Numbered from the stretch's first letter, positions 23,798 to 30,961 are shown. The stretch: 33,074 nt of DNA from an uncultured Oscillospiraceae bacterium (GCA_900756575.1 CAAEKQ010000156.1:1-33074), one strand, 5' to 3'. A program made the numbers and translations. Notes: generated by a model from the letters alone, not told the origin.

Positions 23798-24367
23798 ATG
23801 AACCCAAAACGACTCATTATCGGTATCACCGGTGCATCCGGCGCGCCCTTGGCCTTGGAGCTGCTCCATCAGCTGATGGAAATCCCGCAGCTGGAAACTC
23901 ACGTGATTCTGTCCCATTGCGGCGAATTGACGCTGACCCATGAGGTAGGGCTTACCCGGGACGATCTTCGCGGCCTGTGCACCCGGCTCTATGACAACGA
24001 GGACTACGGCGCCGGCCCGGCCAGCGGAAGCTTCGAGGCCCTGGGCATGGTGATGATCCCGTGCAGCATGAAAACCCTGGCCGGCGTGGTCAGCGGCTAC
24101 TGCGATACGCTGCTGCTCCGTGCTGCCGACGTAACCATGAAGGAGCGCCGCCCCCTGGTGCTGGTGCCCCGGGAGTGCCCCTTCAGCACCCTGCATCTCC
24201 GGAATCTCACCGCTGCCAGCGAGCTGGGGGCCCATATCATCCCCCCGGTGCCCGCCTATTATAACCACCCCAAAACCATCGAAGACGTAAATCGTCAGGT
24301 GGTAGAAAAGGTGCTGTCCCGGTTCCGTCTGGGTCAGGTGCCGGAATGGACGGGGATGCCGGGATGA
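23798..24367 (+). CDS. ubiX: UbiX/LpdB-type flavin prenyltransferase
   Basis: Makes prenylated FMN from FMN and dimethylallyl phosphate, the cofactor that every UbiD decarboxylase needs. The 189 residues begin with the flavin-binding GITGASGAPLALELL motif. Further on are the PCSMKTLAGVVSGYCDTLLLRAADV segment and the LVLVPRECPFSTLHLRNL and MKERRPL phosphate-site segments typical of UbiX/Pad1. The ATG at 23798 is chosen because GAGG lies 8 bases before it, overlapping the lpdC stop; an in-frame TTG at 23774 has no such site. Its stop overlaps the lpdD start in an ATGA. Its place between lpdC and lpdD argues that it serves this decarboxylase and not quinone synthesis. Confidence 0.92.
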   Translation: MNPKRLIIGITGASGAPLALELLHQLMEIPQLETHVILSHCGELTLTHEVGLTRDDLRGLCTRLYDNEDYGAGPASGSFEALGMVMIPCSMKTLAGVVSGYCDTLLLRAADVTMKERRPLVLVPRECPFSTLHLRNLTAASELGAHIIPPVPAYYNHPKTIEDVNRQVVEKVLSRFRLGQVPEWTGMPG

Positions 24368-24699
24368 AATGGGAGCTTACCATACTGAATCGTCCGGTAA
24401 ACTGCACCGTTACCCCGCTGGACGATGGCATTCATGTCTTGCTCACCGGCGGCGACAAAGGGCATATCGGCGCGGTTTCCGTCTGTGATCCCGCGAAGGC
24501 ACCGGAAACCATGACATTTCCCGGACACAAGGAGCAATATATCACCGAGCCTTGGTCCAAAGCCATTGCAAACGCTGTCCATCAGCGCTGCTGCGTGGTC
24601 TGCGGCATTCATTACGACGGCGCTACCCCGGATGAGATTCAGCATATTATGGAGGAAACCGATCAGCTGCTCCGGCATATTTTGACTCAGCTTTCCTGA
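24364..24699 (+). CDS. lpdD: LpdD-type prenylated flavin chaperone
   Basis: A small cytoplasmic protein of 111 residues resembling LpdD of the lactobacillus gallate decarboxylase system, a family now described as prenyl-FMN chaperones or handover factors for UbiD enzymes. Recognisable segments are GGDKGHIGAVSV (about 29-40) and FPGHKEQYITEPWSKAIA (about 53-70). There is also a Cys-Cys-x2-Cys stretch near 78-83. The start is the ATG of the ATGA overlap with ubiX, giving coupled translation; an ATG at 24346 is possible. In Lactiplantibacillus lpdB and lpdD lie apart from lpdC, while here all three form one operon. A terminator follows directly. Confidence 0.82.
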   Translation: MKWELTILNRPVNCTVTPLDDGIHVLLTGGDKGHIGAVSVCDPAKAPETMTFPGHKEQYITEPWSKAIANAVHQRCCVVCGIHYDGATPDEIQHIMEETDQLLRHILTQLS

Positions 24700-24709
24700 T
24701 AAAAAAAGC

Positions 24710-24755
24710 AAAGCATACGAACGCGGCCGAAACCGCATTCGTATGCTTTTTATTT
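24710..24755. terminator. Bidirectional terminator after lpdD
   Basis: A long stem, AAAGCATACGAA...TTCGTATGCTTT with an inner GCGG/CCGC across one mismatch (24710-24726 pairing with 24733-24749), is flanked by T-runs on both strands. It ends the lpd operon on the plus strand and the 61-residue membrane protein gene on the minus strand. Confidence 0.88.
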
Positions 24756-24761
24756 TGTCGT

Positions 24762-24947
24762 TTATTCTACCACCGTCTCCTGGACAATGCCGTTGAGGGC
24801 TTCCACCGTTTTCGCCGGCAGATCCTGTTCCCGGGCGATCACGCCGGTTTTCAGCAGTACGGTCAGCGCTGAGAGCACCAGCACGGTCACAATGCCCGCC
24901 CGCAGGGACAGTGCGCTCAGAGACTTTTCCTGATCGTTGGATTTCAT
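24762..24947 (-). CDS. Small single-pass membrane protein (unrecognised)
   Basis: A 61-residue protein with a charged N-terminus (1-16), one hydrophobic segment at about 17-38 that would span the membrane, and an acidic C-terminal tail (39-61). I do not recognise a family. It is likely to be a real gene: an AGGAGG lies 7 bases before the ATG, a promoter is visible upstream, and it ends exactly at a bidirectional terminator. It sits between the lpd operon and the permease, on the same strand as the permease. An accessory role for that permease is possible but is only an inference from position. Confidence 0.65.
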   Translation of the reverse strand: MKSNDQEKSLSALSLRAGIVTVLVLSALTVLLKTGVIAREQDLPAKTVEALNGIVQETVVE

Positions 24948-25003
24948 GGGTTATCCTCCTGTATTCCGGCCACAAATTGCGGCCTTACCGTCAATCGACC
25001 AAC

Positions 25004-25032
25004 ATCATACACCACTACAGCCCAAAAAGCAA
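25004..25032 (-). promoter_or_regulatory. Candidate promoter of the small membrane protein
   Basis: On the minus strand TTGCTT (25027-25032) and TATGAT (25004-25009) are 17 bases apart. The -35 overlaps the end of the preceding terminator stem. Confidence 0.45.
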
Positions 25033-25060
25033 TCTTCTTTTGAAAACCTTAAGAAGATTG
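25024..25060 (-). terminator. Terminator hairpin downstream of the permease gene
   Basis: CAATCTTCTT (25030-25039) and AAGAAGATTG (25051-25060) are perfect 10-bp arms. Reading the minus strand, the stem is followed by CTTTTT, a usable T-run. The stem is A/T-rich, so termination may be partial. Confidence 0.6.
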
Positions 25061-25099
25061 TAATGTTCCTCATTCCTCCGATTTCTCCAGCGCAGGAAG

Positions 25100-25134
25100 G
25101 CACCCCGGATGCCGATTTGTCAGCACCGGGGTGC
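25100..25134 (-). terminator. GC-rich hairpin just after the permease stop
   Basis: GCACCCCGG (25100-25108) pairs with CCGGGGTGC (25126-25134), a perfect 9-bp stem with a 17-base loop, 4 bases beyond the permease stop. There is no T-run, so it may protect the 3' end while the next hairpin terminates. Confidence 0.5.
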
Positions 25135-25138
25135 AGTG

Positions 25139-26581
25139 TTATGCCTCTTTTTGAACCGCTTCGACTGTTTCCGCTGCCTCAGACACCTTTTTGCCGCCAA
25201 AATCTTTGGTCAGCAGCCATTCGCAGATAAAGGAGATCACAATCCCCACCAGAAGTCCCGTCTGGGGATTGGTGATGGCCAGCACGCCGCCAATCAGACC
25301 CGCAACGCCCCGCTGGGTATTGTTTTTGCACAGGCCAAGGGCCACATAGAAGCAGCCGAACGCCTGAATCATCAGCGTCAGACTCATGGACAGGGGCAAA
25401 ATTGGGCGAATCAGCGCCACCAGGGGCAGGATCAGACAGCAGATCCATTTTGCCACGTTAAAGGTGATACAGCCGCCGAAGAAGGAGTACATATTCTCCT
25501 TGCCGGTTTTATACCGCTCGCAGATGGTCACCATCATGGCGGACCAGAGGGGCCCGGACAGGGTGACCGTGGGGAAAAACAGGCTCTGGAGGATGTTTCT
25601 CACGCCGCAGCAGATATTGGTGAGGTTGGGGTTGACGTTGACGTCCTCATCCGGGCGATACTGCTTGGCGTCCTCCAGGAACTCCGTTCCGGTGACGATA
25701 TCGCCAAAGGAAATGATGTAGGCCACCACCGCCATCACCGCCGCAGAGGAGATCACGTGCCAGGAGGGCAGGCCCAATGCAGTCAGGCAGAAGTTCCCCA
25801 GCACATATTTCAGTCCGGGAATGGGGTTGAAGAGGATGCCATCGGACAGCACGTTCACCGGCGTGGAGATTTCTCCGGCCAGCATACCGACAATATAGGC
25901 CAGCAGCAGTGCCGGAACGAAGCCGCACTTGGCCAGGAATTTGATGAACTTATGCCCCGGCTTGTTCTTCTGCCGGTTAAAGCCCAGGGAGAACAGCAGA
26001 AACAGCGCCGCCAATACACCCACGGAGAAGCTGACCGGTGAAGCATAAAAGCCCACGCCGCCGTTTTCCGCTGCTGCAAAGCCATATTTTCCAATGACTG
26101 CGGAGAAGCCTGCGCCAATGAGGATGCCCGCTTTTACCGACACGGGAACCTTATGCACCAAGCGTGAGGCCAGGCCTGTTACGCCCAAGATTAAGTACAG
26201 CAGGCCCAAAATAAGTTGGAGCATCACCAGTGCCTGGATGCGTTCCGTGGTATTCTGGAAGGACAGCAGCCATGTGGTAACCAGCGGAATCGCCGGGGTA
26301 ATCCAGCCGCCGACGATGGGGTCGCCCACGATATTCTGAAAAACATACAGCAGCTCGTGGATACAGACAATGGACAGGGCCACAGAGAAGGGCAGACCAA
26401 AAATATCCTGCAAATACGCCACGGCCGACACACCGGTGACAAACACCACCATTGCCTGGATCATTTCCGGCAGCTCCCAAGGGGCGTGGACAAAGGGAAT
26501 TCGGATTCGGAACATTCCCAGCTTGATGGAGGGCTGTTCCGCTCCCTCCGCCCGATGGGCTGATTTCATCATGATCGCCAT
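25139..26581 (-). CDS. Polytopic membrane permease, NCS2/SulP-like fold suspected
   Basis: A 480-residue, strongly hydrophobic protein with about twelve membrane segments and short charged ends. I do not recognise an exact family. Length, topology and the internal GDIVTGTEFLEDA and TVTLSGPLWSAM segments suggest a secondary transporter of the NCS2/SulP group (UraA-like fold), which carries nucleobases, sulfate or organic acids. It reads towards the gallate-decarboxylase-like operon, with only a 61-residue gene between, so it could import the aromatic acid or exchange it for the product. Its own promoter is near-consensus with a palindrome in the spacer. The ATG at 26581 has AGGAG 9 bases upstream; two further Met codons lie within five residues. 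Confidence 0.72.
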   Translation of the reverse strand: MAIMMKSAHRAEGAEQPSIKLGMFRIRIPFVHAPWELPEMIQAMVVFVTGVSAVAYLQDIFGLPFSVALSIVCIHELLYVFQNIVGDPIVGGWITPAIPLVTTWLLSFQNTTERIQALVMLQLILGLLYLILGVTGLASRLVHKVPVSVKAGILIGAGFSAVIGKYGFAAAENGGVGFYASPVSFSVGVLAALFLLFSLGFNRQKNKPGHKFIKFLAKCGFVPALLLAYIVGMLAGEISTPVNVLSDGILFNPIPGLKYVLGNFCLTALGLPSWHVISSAAVMAVVAYIISFGDIVTGTEFLEDAKQYRPDEDVNVNPNLTNICCGVRNILQSLFFPTVTLSGPLWSAMMVTICERYKTGKENMYSFFGGCITFNVAKWICCLILPLVALIRPILPLSMSLTLMIQAFGCFYVALGLCKNNTQRGVAGLIGGVLAITNPQTGLLVGIVISFICEWLLTKDFGGKKVSEAAETVEAVQKEA

Positions 26582-26628
26582 GGCATCGTACTCCTTTATG
26601 TTGGTTTTGTGAAGATATTGTGAACATT

Positions 26629-26657
26629 ATCATAGCATTGTTCTAAACAATTGTCAA
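26629..26657 (-). promoter_or_regulatory. Strong sigma-A promoter of the permease gene
   Basis: On the minus strand TTGACA (26652-26657) and TATGAT (26629-26634) are exactly 17 bases apart, with TGC before the -10. This is one of the best promoter matches in the window. Confidence 0.75.
26637..26651. promoter_or_regulatory. Palindromic operator inside the permease promoter
   Basis: ATTGTT-CTA-AACAAT is a perfect 6+3+6 palindrome lying wholly within the spacer between -35 and -10. A protein bound here would block RNA polymerase. It also has the T-N11-A form used by LysR proteins, but its arms differ from the palindrome upstream of lpdC. Confidence 0.55.
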
Positions 26658-26706
26658 TTCCTTCAACACAATCTGACAAAAAGAGCACATCCGCACCGCC
26701 ATATCC

Positions 26707-27990
26707 CTATCGCATGGCGCTGCTGAAGGTATCCATGGTGGTGGTTCTGGCGGCATAGAGCCGTGGAATGGTGTAATAATGGCCGTCGGTGGTCCATTTT
26801 CCGCCGCTGGCAATGATCGCAAAGTCGTAGTATTTCTTAGCCAGCTCGATGGTCGTATCGTTATGGCTGCCGTTGGGATAGGACAGCACATAGGGGATTT
26901 TGCCGGTGATTCGGGCAATATCCAGCTGGGACTGCCGAATCTCCGATTCCTGCTCCTCCGGGCTCAGCTCCGCCAACTCATTATGATTTACCGTATGGCT
27001 CTCGATCTCCACCAGGCCGGAATCGCTCATTTCCTTGGCCTGCTCCGCCGTAATGTCATATTCCGAGCCGATGGACGCGGTAATGACGAACACCGTAGCC
27101 TTCATACCAAATTCCTTCAGCAGAGGGAACAGCTCGGTATAGGTGCCCAGATAGCCGTCGTCAAAGGTCAAAATCACGGGCTTATCATAGTCCTCCAGAT
27201 GGGTCAGATCGGAGAAGAAAATCGTATCATAGCCGTTATCCTGCAAGTATTGCAGCTGCTCCCGCATACTGCTGGGCGAAACAAACAGGGATTCGATGCC
27301 CCAGAGGTTGTCACCCACCTCATGATACATCCAGATCGGTACCGACCGCCCCTGGGCAATCAGATTGGTATCCGGCATTTTCGTCACATAGGCCGTGGAA
27401 ACACTGGGATCCCACAGCAGGTACAGTCCCGTCTGCTCCGCCACATACCGCAGGGGCAGCCAGTCTTCCTCCTGCTGTCCCACAAAGTGGATGCCGATTT
27501 CTCCCGGCTCCGGCAGCATGGCCCGTCCGTCCGTTTCCGCAAAGGTCAGGGGCACCAAGGTGCCGTCATAGGCCGTGACCGATGCGCGCTCCGCATCCCG
27601 GGTCAGGGTCAGCCAGGGATAGATAGCCTCCAGATCAGAGGCCTTGACATAGGTATTGCCACCCAGGTCAAGGCTGGTAAGAGATACGCCGTCAGCCAGA
27701 ACCTGTGGGCCTGCTTTTTCCGTTTCCGCCAGGGAGGTCGGTAATGGAGTAGGGGTAGGGGTGGGCGTTGGTGTTGGACTCGGGGTCGGGCTGGGTCGCG
27801 GCGTGGTGATGCTCTCCTGTTCCGAGGCAAGCTCCGAATCAAGGCCACTTTCCTCCCGGCTTTCCATTTGCACACCCCAGGGTTCCGCAGATGCACCGGG
27901 GGCAGACGCCGCTGGCACGGATGCCACGTCCTCACTTCCGCAGCCCGCCAGTAGAAGGCACATTGCCAGCAGAATTCCAATCTTCTTCAT
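26707..27990 (-). CDS. Polysaccharide deacetylase (NodB domain) lipoprotein
   Basis: A predicted secreted, membrane-anchored carbohydrate esterase family 4 enzyme that would remove acetyl groups from peptidoglycan or another amino-sugar polymer. Of 427 residues, a lipoprotein signal ends at C17 (LLAGC). A Ser/Glu-rich stretch and a Thr-Pro repeat (about 62-86) then act as a wall-spanning spacer. A domain at about 97-202 resembles the copper-amine-oxidase-like N-domain found in Clostridial surface proteins. The NodB domain (about 215-415) has D277-D278 in TFDDGY, the metal histidines in SHTVNH (331-336), and YPNG at 371-374 in place of the common RxPYG. GGAAGGAG about 8 bases upstream supports the start. 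Substrate is unknown. Confidence 0.87.
   Translation of the reverse strand: MKKIGILLAMCLLLAGCGSEDVASVPAASAPGASAEPWGVQMESREESGLDSELASEQESITTPRPSPTPSPTPTPTPTPTPLPTSLAETEKAGPQVLADGVSLTSLDLGGNTYVKASDLEAIYPWLTLTRDAERASVTAYDGTLVPLTFAETDGRAMLPEPGEIGIHFVGQQEEDWLPLRYVAEQTGLYLLWDPSVSTAYVTKMPDTNLIAQGRSVPIWMYHEVGDNLWGIESLFVSPSSMREQLQYLQDNGYDTIFFSDLTHLEDYDKPVILTFDDGYLGTYTELFPLLKEFGMKATVFVITASIGSEYDITAEQAKEMSDSGLVEIESHTVNHNELAELSPEEQESEIRQSQLDIARITGKIPYVLSYPNGSHNDTTIELAKKYYDFAIIASGGKWTTDGHYYTIPRLYAARTTTMDTFSSAMR
27736..27804 (-). repeat. Thr-Pro repeat linker in the polysaccharide deacetylase
   Basis: About ten near-identical (Thr/Ser)-Pro dipeptides are encoded by an imperfect tandem repeat. Such linkers separate lipid anchors from catalytic domains, and their copy number can vary between strains. 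Confidence 0.75.
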
Positions 27991-28083
27991 ATTCTTCGCT
28001 CCTTCCGTTTCACACGCAAAAGATGTTATGCTATACAAGACGTAATCATTGCCATGATGGTTGCAGAAACTGAACAATGTTTT

Positions 28084-28989
28084 TCAAACAACGCTGAGCA
28101 CCGCCACAGCACCCACCAGAACGCCCACAAGCCCGGTGGTCACGCCCAGCTTTATGGTGGTGGAAAGATCGCTGTCCGGGCGGCTGGTAATCTGGCGCAT
28201 ATAATAGGGCCGCAGCAGAATCAGCGCAATAACCACATAAATGCCGAAGCTCACCAGGCTCACCGCAGAATAGCCGTCAATGATATCCGTCAGGCTGTCT
28301 CCCTGGAATACGCCGCTGGTCAGCAGGGCGCAGAAATCCATAAACCCATGCACCGCAGCCACAGCCCACAGGTTCCGGCAGCGAAAATACAGCGCAGCAA
28401 GGCACATGCCCAGCGCAATGGCTCCAACCATCTGAATCAGCACCCCGGACAGGCTGGCCGCACCGCCAATGGCATTGGTGATGTGCACCAGCCCAAACAG
28501 CAGGCTGGAAGCCATGACGGAAAGCCAAACGCCTGCAGGAGTTGCGCCGTATTTCTCATAAAACATCCCGGCGATCATGCCCCGGAAGGTCAGCTCCTCG
28601 GTAATGCCCACTGCCGCCATGCACAGCACAAACAGCAGGATATGCAGGGGATTTTGCAGGGGACTGCCAATGCTGAATATCAGACTTTCCACCCCCGCAA
28701 GGGCATAGAGCACCAGCAGCGGCGCAGCAGGAAGCAGACTTTGACCGAAGCCTCTGCCCCGGCAGGTAAATACCCGTTCCATCTTCCACAGGAATGTCAT
28801 CAGCACCATTACCGCCAGCATACTCAGCTCTGCCAGCAGCTGAATGCCGTAGTCCCCCAGGAACTCGGTCAGCGGTGGAACTGCGACAGCAATCCCCACC
28901 AAGACACTCCCCGCCGGTAATCCCGCAAACATAACCGCAAGAATCATCAGACTGGCCAGCAGTGGATGCTTTTCTCGAAATCGTTTCAT
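28084..28989 (-). CDS. CPBP-family intramembrane metalloprotease (CAAX-like)
   Basis: A 301-residue polytopic protein of the CPBP (Abi/CAAX protease) family with about eight membrane segments. The motifs are complete: motif 1 E131-E132-x3-R136 (EELTFRG), motif 2 F-x2-x-H (FGLVH, 165-169), and a later intramembrane histidine at 214 (AAVHGFMD). In bacteria these proteins process peptides, confer bacteriocin self-immunity or serve unknown roles. No bacteriocin gene is seen nearby. AAGGAGG is close before the ATG at 28989, which overlaps the end of the methyltransferase by 4 bases, so the two are translationally coupled. Confidence 0.85.
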   Translation of the reverse strand: MKRFREKHPLLASLMILAVMFAGLPAGSVLVGIAVAVPPLTEFLGDYGIQLLAELSMLAVMVLMTFLWKMERVFTCRGRGFGQSLLPAAPLLVLYALAGVESLIFSIGSPLQNPLHILLFVLCMAAVGITEELTFRGMIAGMFYEKYGATPAGVWLSVMASSLLFGLVHITNAIGGAASLSGVLIQMVGAIALGMCLAALYFRCRNLWAVAAVHGFMDFCALLTSGVFQGDSLTDIIDGYSAVSLVSFGIYVVIALILLRPYYMRQITSRPDSDLSTTIKLGVTTGLVGVLVGAVAVLSVV

Positions 28990-29624
28990 AAATCCTCCTT
29001 CTTCAACAGCAGATGGTAGTGGATACTCTCCTTGTTGCTGCCTGGGCCCCGGGTGCGGATCTCTCTGGGCGGCATCGCCATGGAAAAGCCCTGGAACAGC
29101 TCCGGAAAGTCCTCCTGCCGTCCGTAAAAATGCGGCGTGCCGCCCTCATGGAGCAGGGTGTACTGATCCGTGTGACTTTCAGGCGGCGCGGATCGGAAGC
29201 CCGAATCATTCTGGGACAGCAGCGTCAAATATACCTCGCCCCCGGGCCGCAGCACCCGCCGCATTTGGGCAACGGCCCGGCGATAGCCCGCTGTGTCGGT
29301 ATGATAAGAGGCGTTGTAGTCCATGATACAGTCAAAGCTGTCCGGCGCAAAGGGCATTTGGAACAGGTCGCCTTTCACCGGATTGACCGATAAACCGTCC
29401 TGTTTCGCCCAGTTTTGCAGGTAATCAAGGGCCTGCTCCGACTGATCCAGCGCCGTTACCCGGAATCCCCGGGCCGCAAAGAACATGGCGTGCCGTCCAG
29501 GGCCGCAGCCATTGTCCAAAAAGTCATGAAACCCCTGCTGATGCCAGCGCAGGGCAAGATAAGGCGCCTCAATGGCGGGCTGGAGCCACTGGGCCGTTTT
29601 TTCCGCCGTCCAGTTCCACTGCAT
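28986..29624 (-). CDS. Class I SAM-dependent methyltransferase
   Basis: A cytoplasmic methyltransferase of 212 residues with a Rossmann fold. The SAM-binding motif I is FLDNGCGPGRH at about 35-45, followed by the ribose-binding acid D60 in VTALDQS. The FDCIMDYNASYHT segment near 98-110 and the RRVLRPGGEVYLTL segment near 122-135 match motifs IV and VI. The family (Methyltransf_25/11 type) is too broad to name a substrate. GGGAGG about 8 bases upstream supports the ATG. It is the first gene of a pair with the CPBP protease, with an extended -10 promoter candidate upstream. Confidence 0.83.
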   Translation of the reverse strand: MQWNWTAEKTAQWLQPAIEAPYLALRWHQQGFHDFLDNGCGPGRHAMFFAARGFRVTALDQSEQALDYLQNWAKQDGLSVNPVKGDLFQMPFAPDSFDCIMDYNASYHTDTAGYRRAVAQMRRVLRPGGEVYLTLLSQNDSGFRSAPPESHTDQYTLLHEGGTPHFYGRQEDFPELFQGFSMAMPPREIRTRGPGSNKESIHYHLLLKKEDL

Positions 29625-29657
29625 TTTCCGTTCCTCCCAGAATTCGATGATAGCTAC

Positions 29658-29687
29658 ATTTTACCACATTTTGTTGGCACTTGTATA
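29658..29687 (-). promoter_or_regulatory. Candidate promoter of the methyltransferase-CPBP pair
   Basis: On the minus strand TAAAAT (29658-29663) is preceded by TGG as an extended -10, with TATACA (29682-29687) as a partial -35 at 18 bases. It is divergent from, and 20 bases away from, the ArsR promoter. Confidence 0.5.
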
Positions 29688-29707
29688 GTCCCTCGCCGGG
29701 TTCCTTC

Positions 29708-29736
29708 TTGAGATTCTTGACGAACTGCGGTATAAT
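29708..29736 (+). promoter_or_regulatory. Sigma-A promoter of the ArsR-family sensor
   Basis: TTGAGA (29708-29713) and a perfect TATAAT (29731-29736) with a 17-base spacer. Two TTCTTGA repeats (29705-29711 and 29714-29720) overlap the -35. The leader is about 30 bases. I find no clear 12-2-12 palindrome of the usual ArsR operator. Confidence 0.65.
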
Positions 29737-29772
29737 ATGATGGATAGATTTGTTTAGATTGGAGGCGCTGAT

Positions 29773-30138
29773 ATGGCAATACGTCCCGAAGAAACCGAAC
29801 TCTGTGAGCTTGTCTGTGTGCACCAGGATGCGGTAGACGAGGTGCAGTCTCATAGTCCCAGTCCCCAGCAGTTTTCCGATATGGCGGGGCTGTTCAAGCT
29901 GTTTGGCGATGCCACCCGGGTGAAAATTCTGTGGAGCCTCAGCCAGCACGAGCTGTGCGTCTGCGATCTCGCCCAGCTGATCGGCATGAATCAGAGCGCC
30001 GTGTCCCACCAGCTTCGGATTCTCAAGCAGGGCCGACTGGTGAAAAGCCGCCGGGAGGGAAAATCCATTTTCTACTCGCTGTCCGACAGCCATGTGGAAA
30101 CCGTCCTTGCCCAGGGCATGGAACACATTTCGGAATAA
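29773..30138 (+). CDS. ArsR/SmtB-family metal sensor, CadC type
   Basis: A 121-residue winged-helix repressor that would leave DNA on binding a soft or borderline metal such as Cd(II), Pb(II) or Zn(II). Both metal sites of Staphylococcus CadC can be matched by position. The alpha-3N site is C11, C15, C62 and C64 (ELCVCD), and the alpha-5 dimer site is D105, H107, H118 and E121. Each ligand is four residues later than in CadC, with identical spacing. The DNA-recognition helix is QSAVSHQLRIL at about 74-84. GGAGG at 29761-29765 fixes the start. The usual partner, a CadA-type P-ATPase, is not in the window, and the gene is followed by a terminator. Confidence 0.9.
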   Translation: MAIRPEETELCELVCVHQDAVDEVQSHSPSPQQFSDMAGLFKLFGDATRVKILWSLSQHELCVCDLAQLIGMNQSAVSHQLRILKQGRLVKSRREGKSIFYSLSDSHVETVLAQGMEHISE

Positions 30139-30142
30139 TGTC

Positions 30143-30179
30143 AAAAAATCTCCCGTCCGTCTGGACAGGAGATTTTTTC
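30143..30179. terminator. Bidirectional terminator between the ArsR gene and the amino acid ABC operon
   Basis: AAAAAATCTCC (30143-30153) pairs with GGAGATTTTTT (30168-30178), with an inner GTCC/GGAC extension and a GTCT loop. T-runs on both strands serve the two converging transcripts. Confidence 0.9.
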
Positions 30180-30184
30180 TTTCG

Positions 30185-30961
30185 TTATTCCGTAGTCAGC
30201 AGCTCCACCGTAACCTGCTTGTTGCGCTTGGAGCGCTTCTGCAAATACCGCACAGTGCAGGACAGGATGAAGTTGATAATAAAGTAGATCACAAACGCCA
30301 CGCCGAACAGAATGAATACATCGGAGACGTTGATCTGACCGGTGCCGTTGTACATATTGGCTGCCGACAGGATCTTCTTCACCCGGCTCATAAGCTCAAT
30401 GACAGCCACATTGGCCAGATAAGAGGAATCCTTAATGGTGGTGATGCACTGGCCCAGCAGGGTGGGAATGACGCTGCGATAGGCCTGGGGCAGCACGATG
30501 TACACCATGATCTGCACGGTGTTAAAGCCCTGAGAATGCCCGGCTTCAAACTGGCCCTGTGCCACGGCATTCAGGCCGCCGCGGACAATCTCCGCAATGA
30601 CGGAGGACGTAAACAGCACCAGCGCCACGCAGGCCTTAAACAGCAGGCCAACCTCTACGGAGGTCAGGGTAAACATGGGCTTGCTCAAAAACTTCGGAGA
30701 CGGGCAGAACACCACGCAGATGAAGATCCACAGCAGCAGCGGGGTATTCCGGAAAATTTCGATATACGCAGTTGCCAGCCATTTCAGCACCCGGGTCTTC
30801 CCGGTGCAATAGTTCCGCACCAGCGCCAATACGCTGCCGAACAGAATGCCGATGATTACGGCAATCAGAGAAACCACCATCGTAAAGGCCAGGCCCTTGA
30901 GGATGAACTGGAGAATCGCCGGGTTTTTCAGCATGTTCAAACTTGCGCCAACGGTACTCAT
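30185..30961 (-). CDS. Polar amino acid ABC transporter, permease subunit (second)
   Basis: A membrane subunit of a HisMQ-type importer, 258 residues, about five to six membrane segments. The EAA loop that contacts the ATPase is present around AVAQGQFEAGHSQGFN (about 130-145), and the IEIFRNTPLLLWIF segment is typical of the family. Its start overlaps the preceding permease by 4 bases (ATGA), so the two form a heterodimeric channel made in equal amounts. It is last in the operon and ends at a strong terminator. The transported amino acid (glutamine, glutamate or other) is not decided. Confidence 0.9.
   Translation of the reverse strand: MSTVGASLNMLKNPAILQFILKGLAFTMVVSLIAVIIGILFGSVLALVRNYCTGKTRVLKWLATAYIEIFRNTPLLLWIFICVVFCPSPKFLSKPMFTLTSVEVGLLFKACVALVLFTSSVIAEIVRGGLNAVAQGQFEAGHSQGFNTVQIMVYIVLPQAYRSVIPTLLGQCITTIKDSSYLANVAVIELMSRVKKILSAANMYNGTGQINVSDVFILFGVAFVIYFIINFILSCTVRYLQKRSKRNKQVTVELLTTE

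Noticed and set aside
22249..23829. A 526-codon open frame on the minus strand opposite lpdC
   Set aside because: The plus strand encodes a clear UbiD decarboxylase with a promoter and ribosome site. The antisense frame has low-information Gly/His/Ala-rich content.
25109..26041. A 310-codon plus-strand frame opposite the permease
   Set aside because: Gln/His/Gly-rich antisense of hydrophobic codons, with no start signals. The minus-strand permease has a strong promoter and ribosome site.
29717..29736. TTGACG close to TATAAT upstream of the ArsR gene, as the promoter pair
   Set aside because: The spacer would be only 8 bases. The TTGAGA at 29708-29713 gives a proper 17-base spacer.
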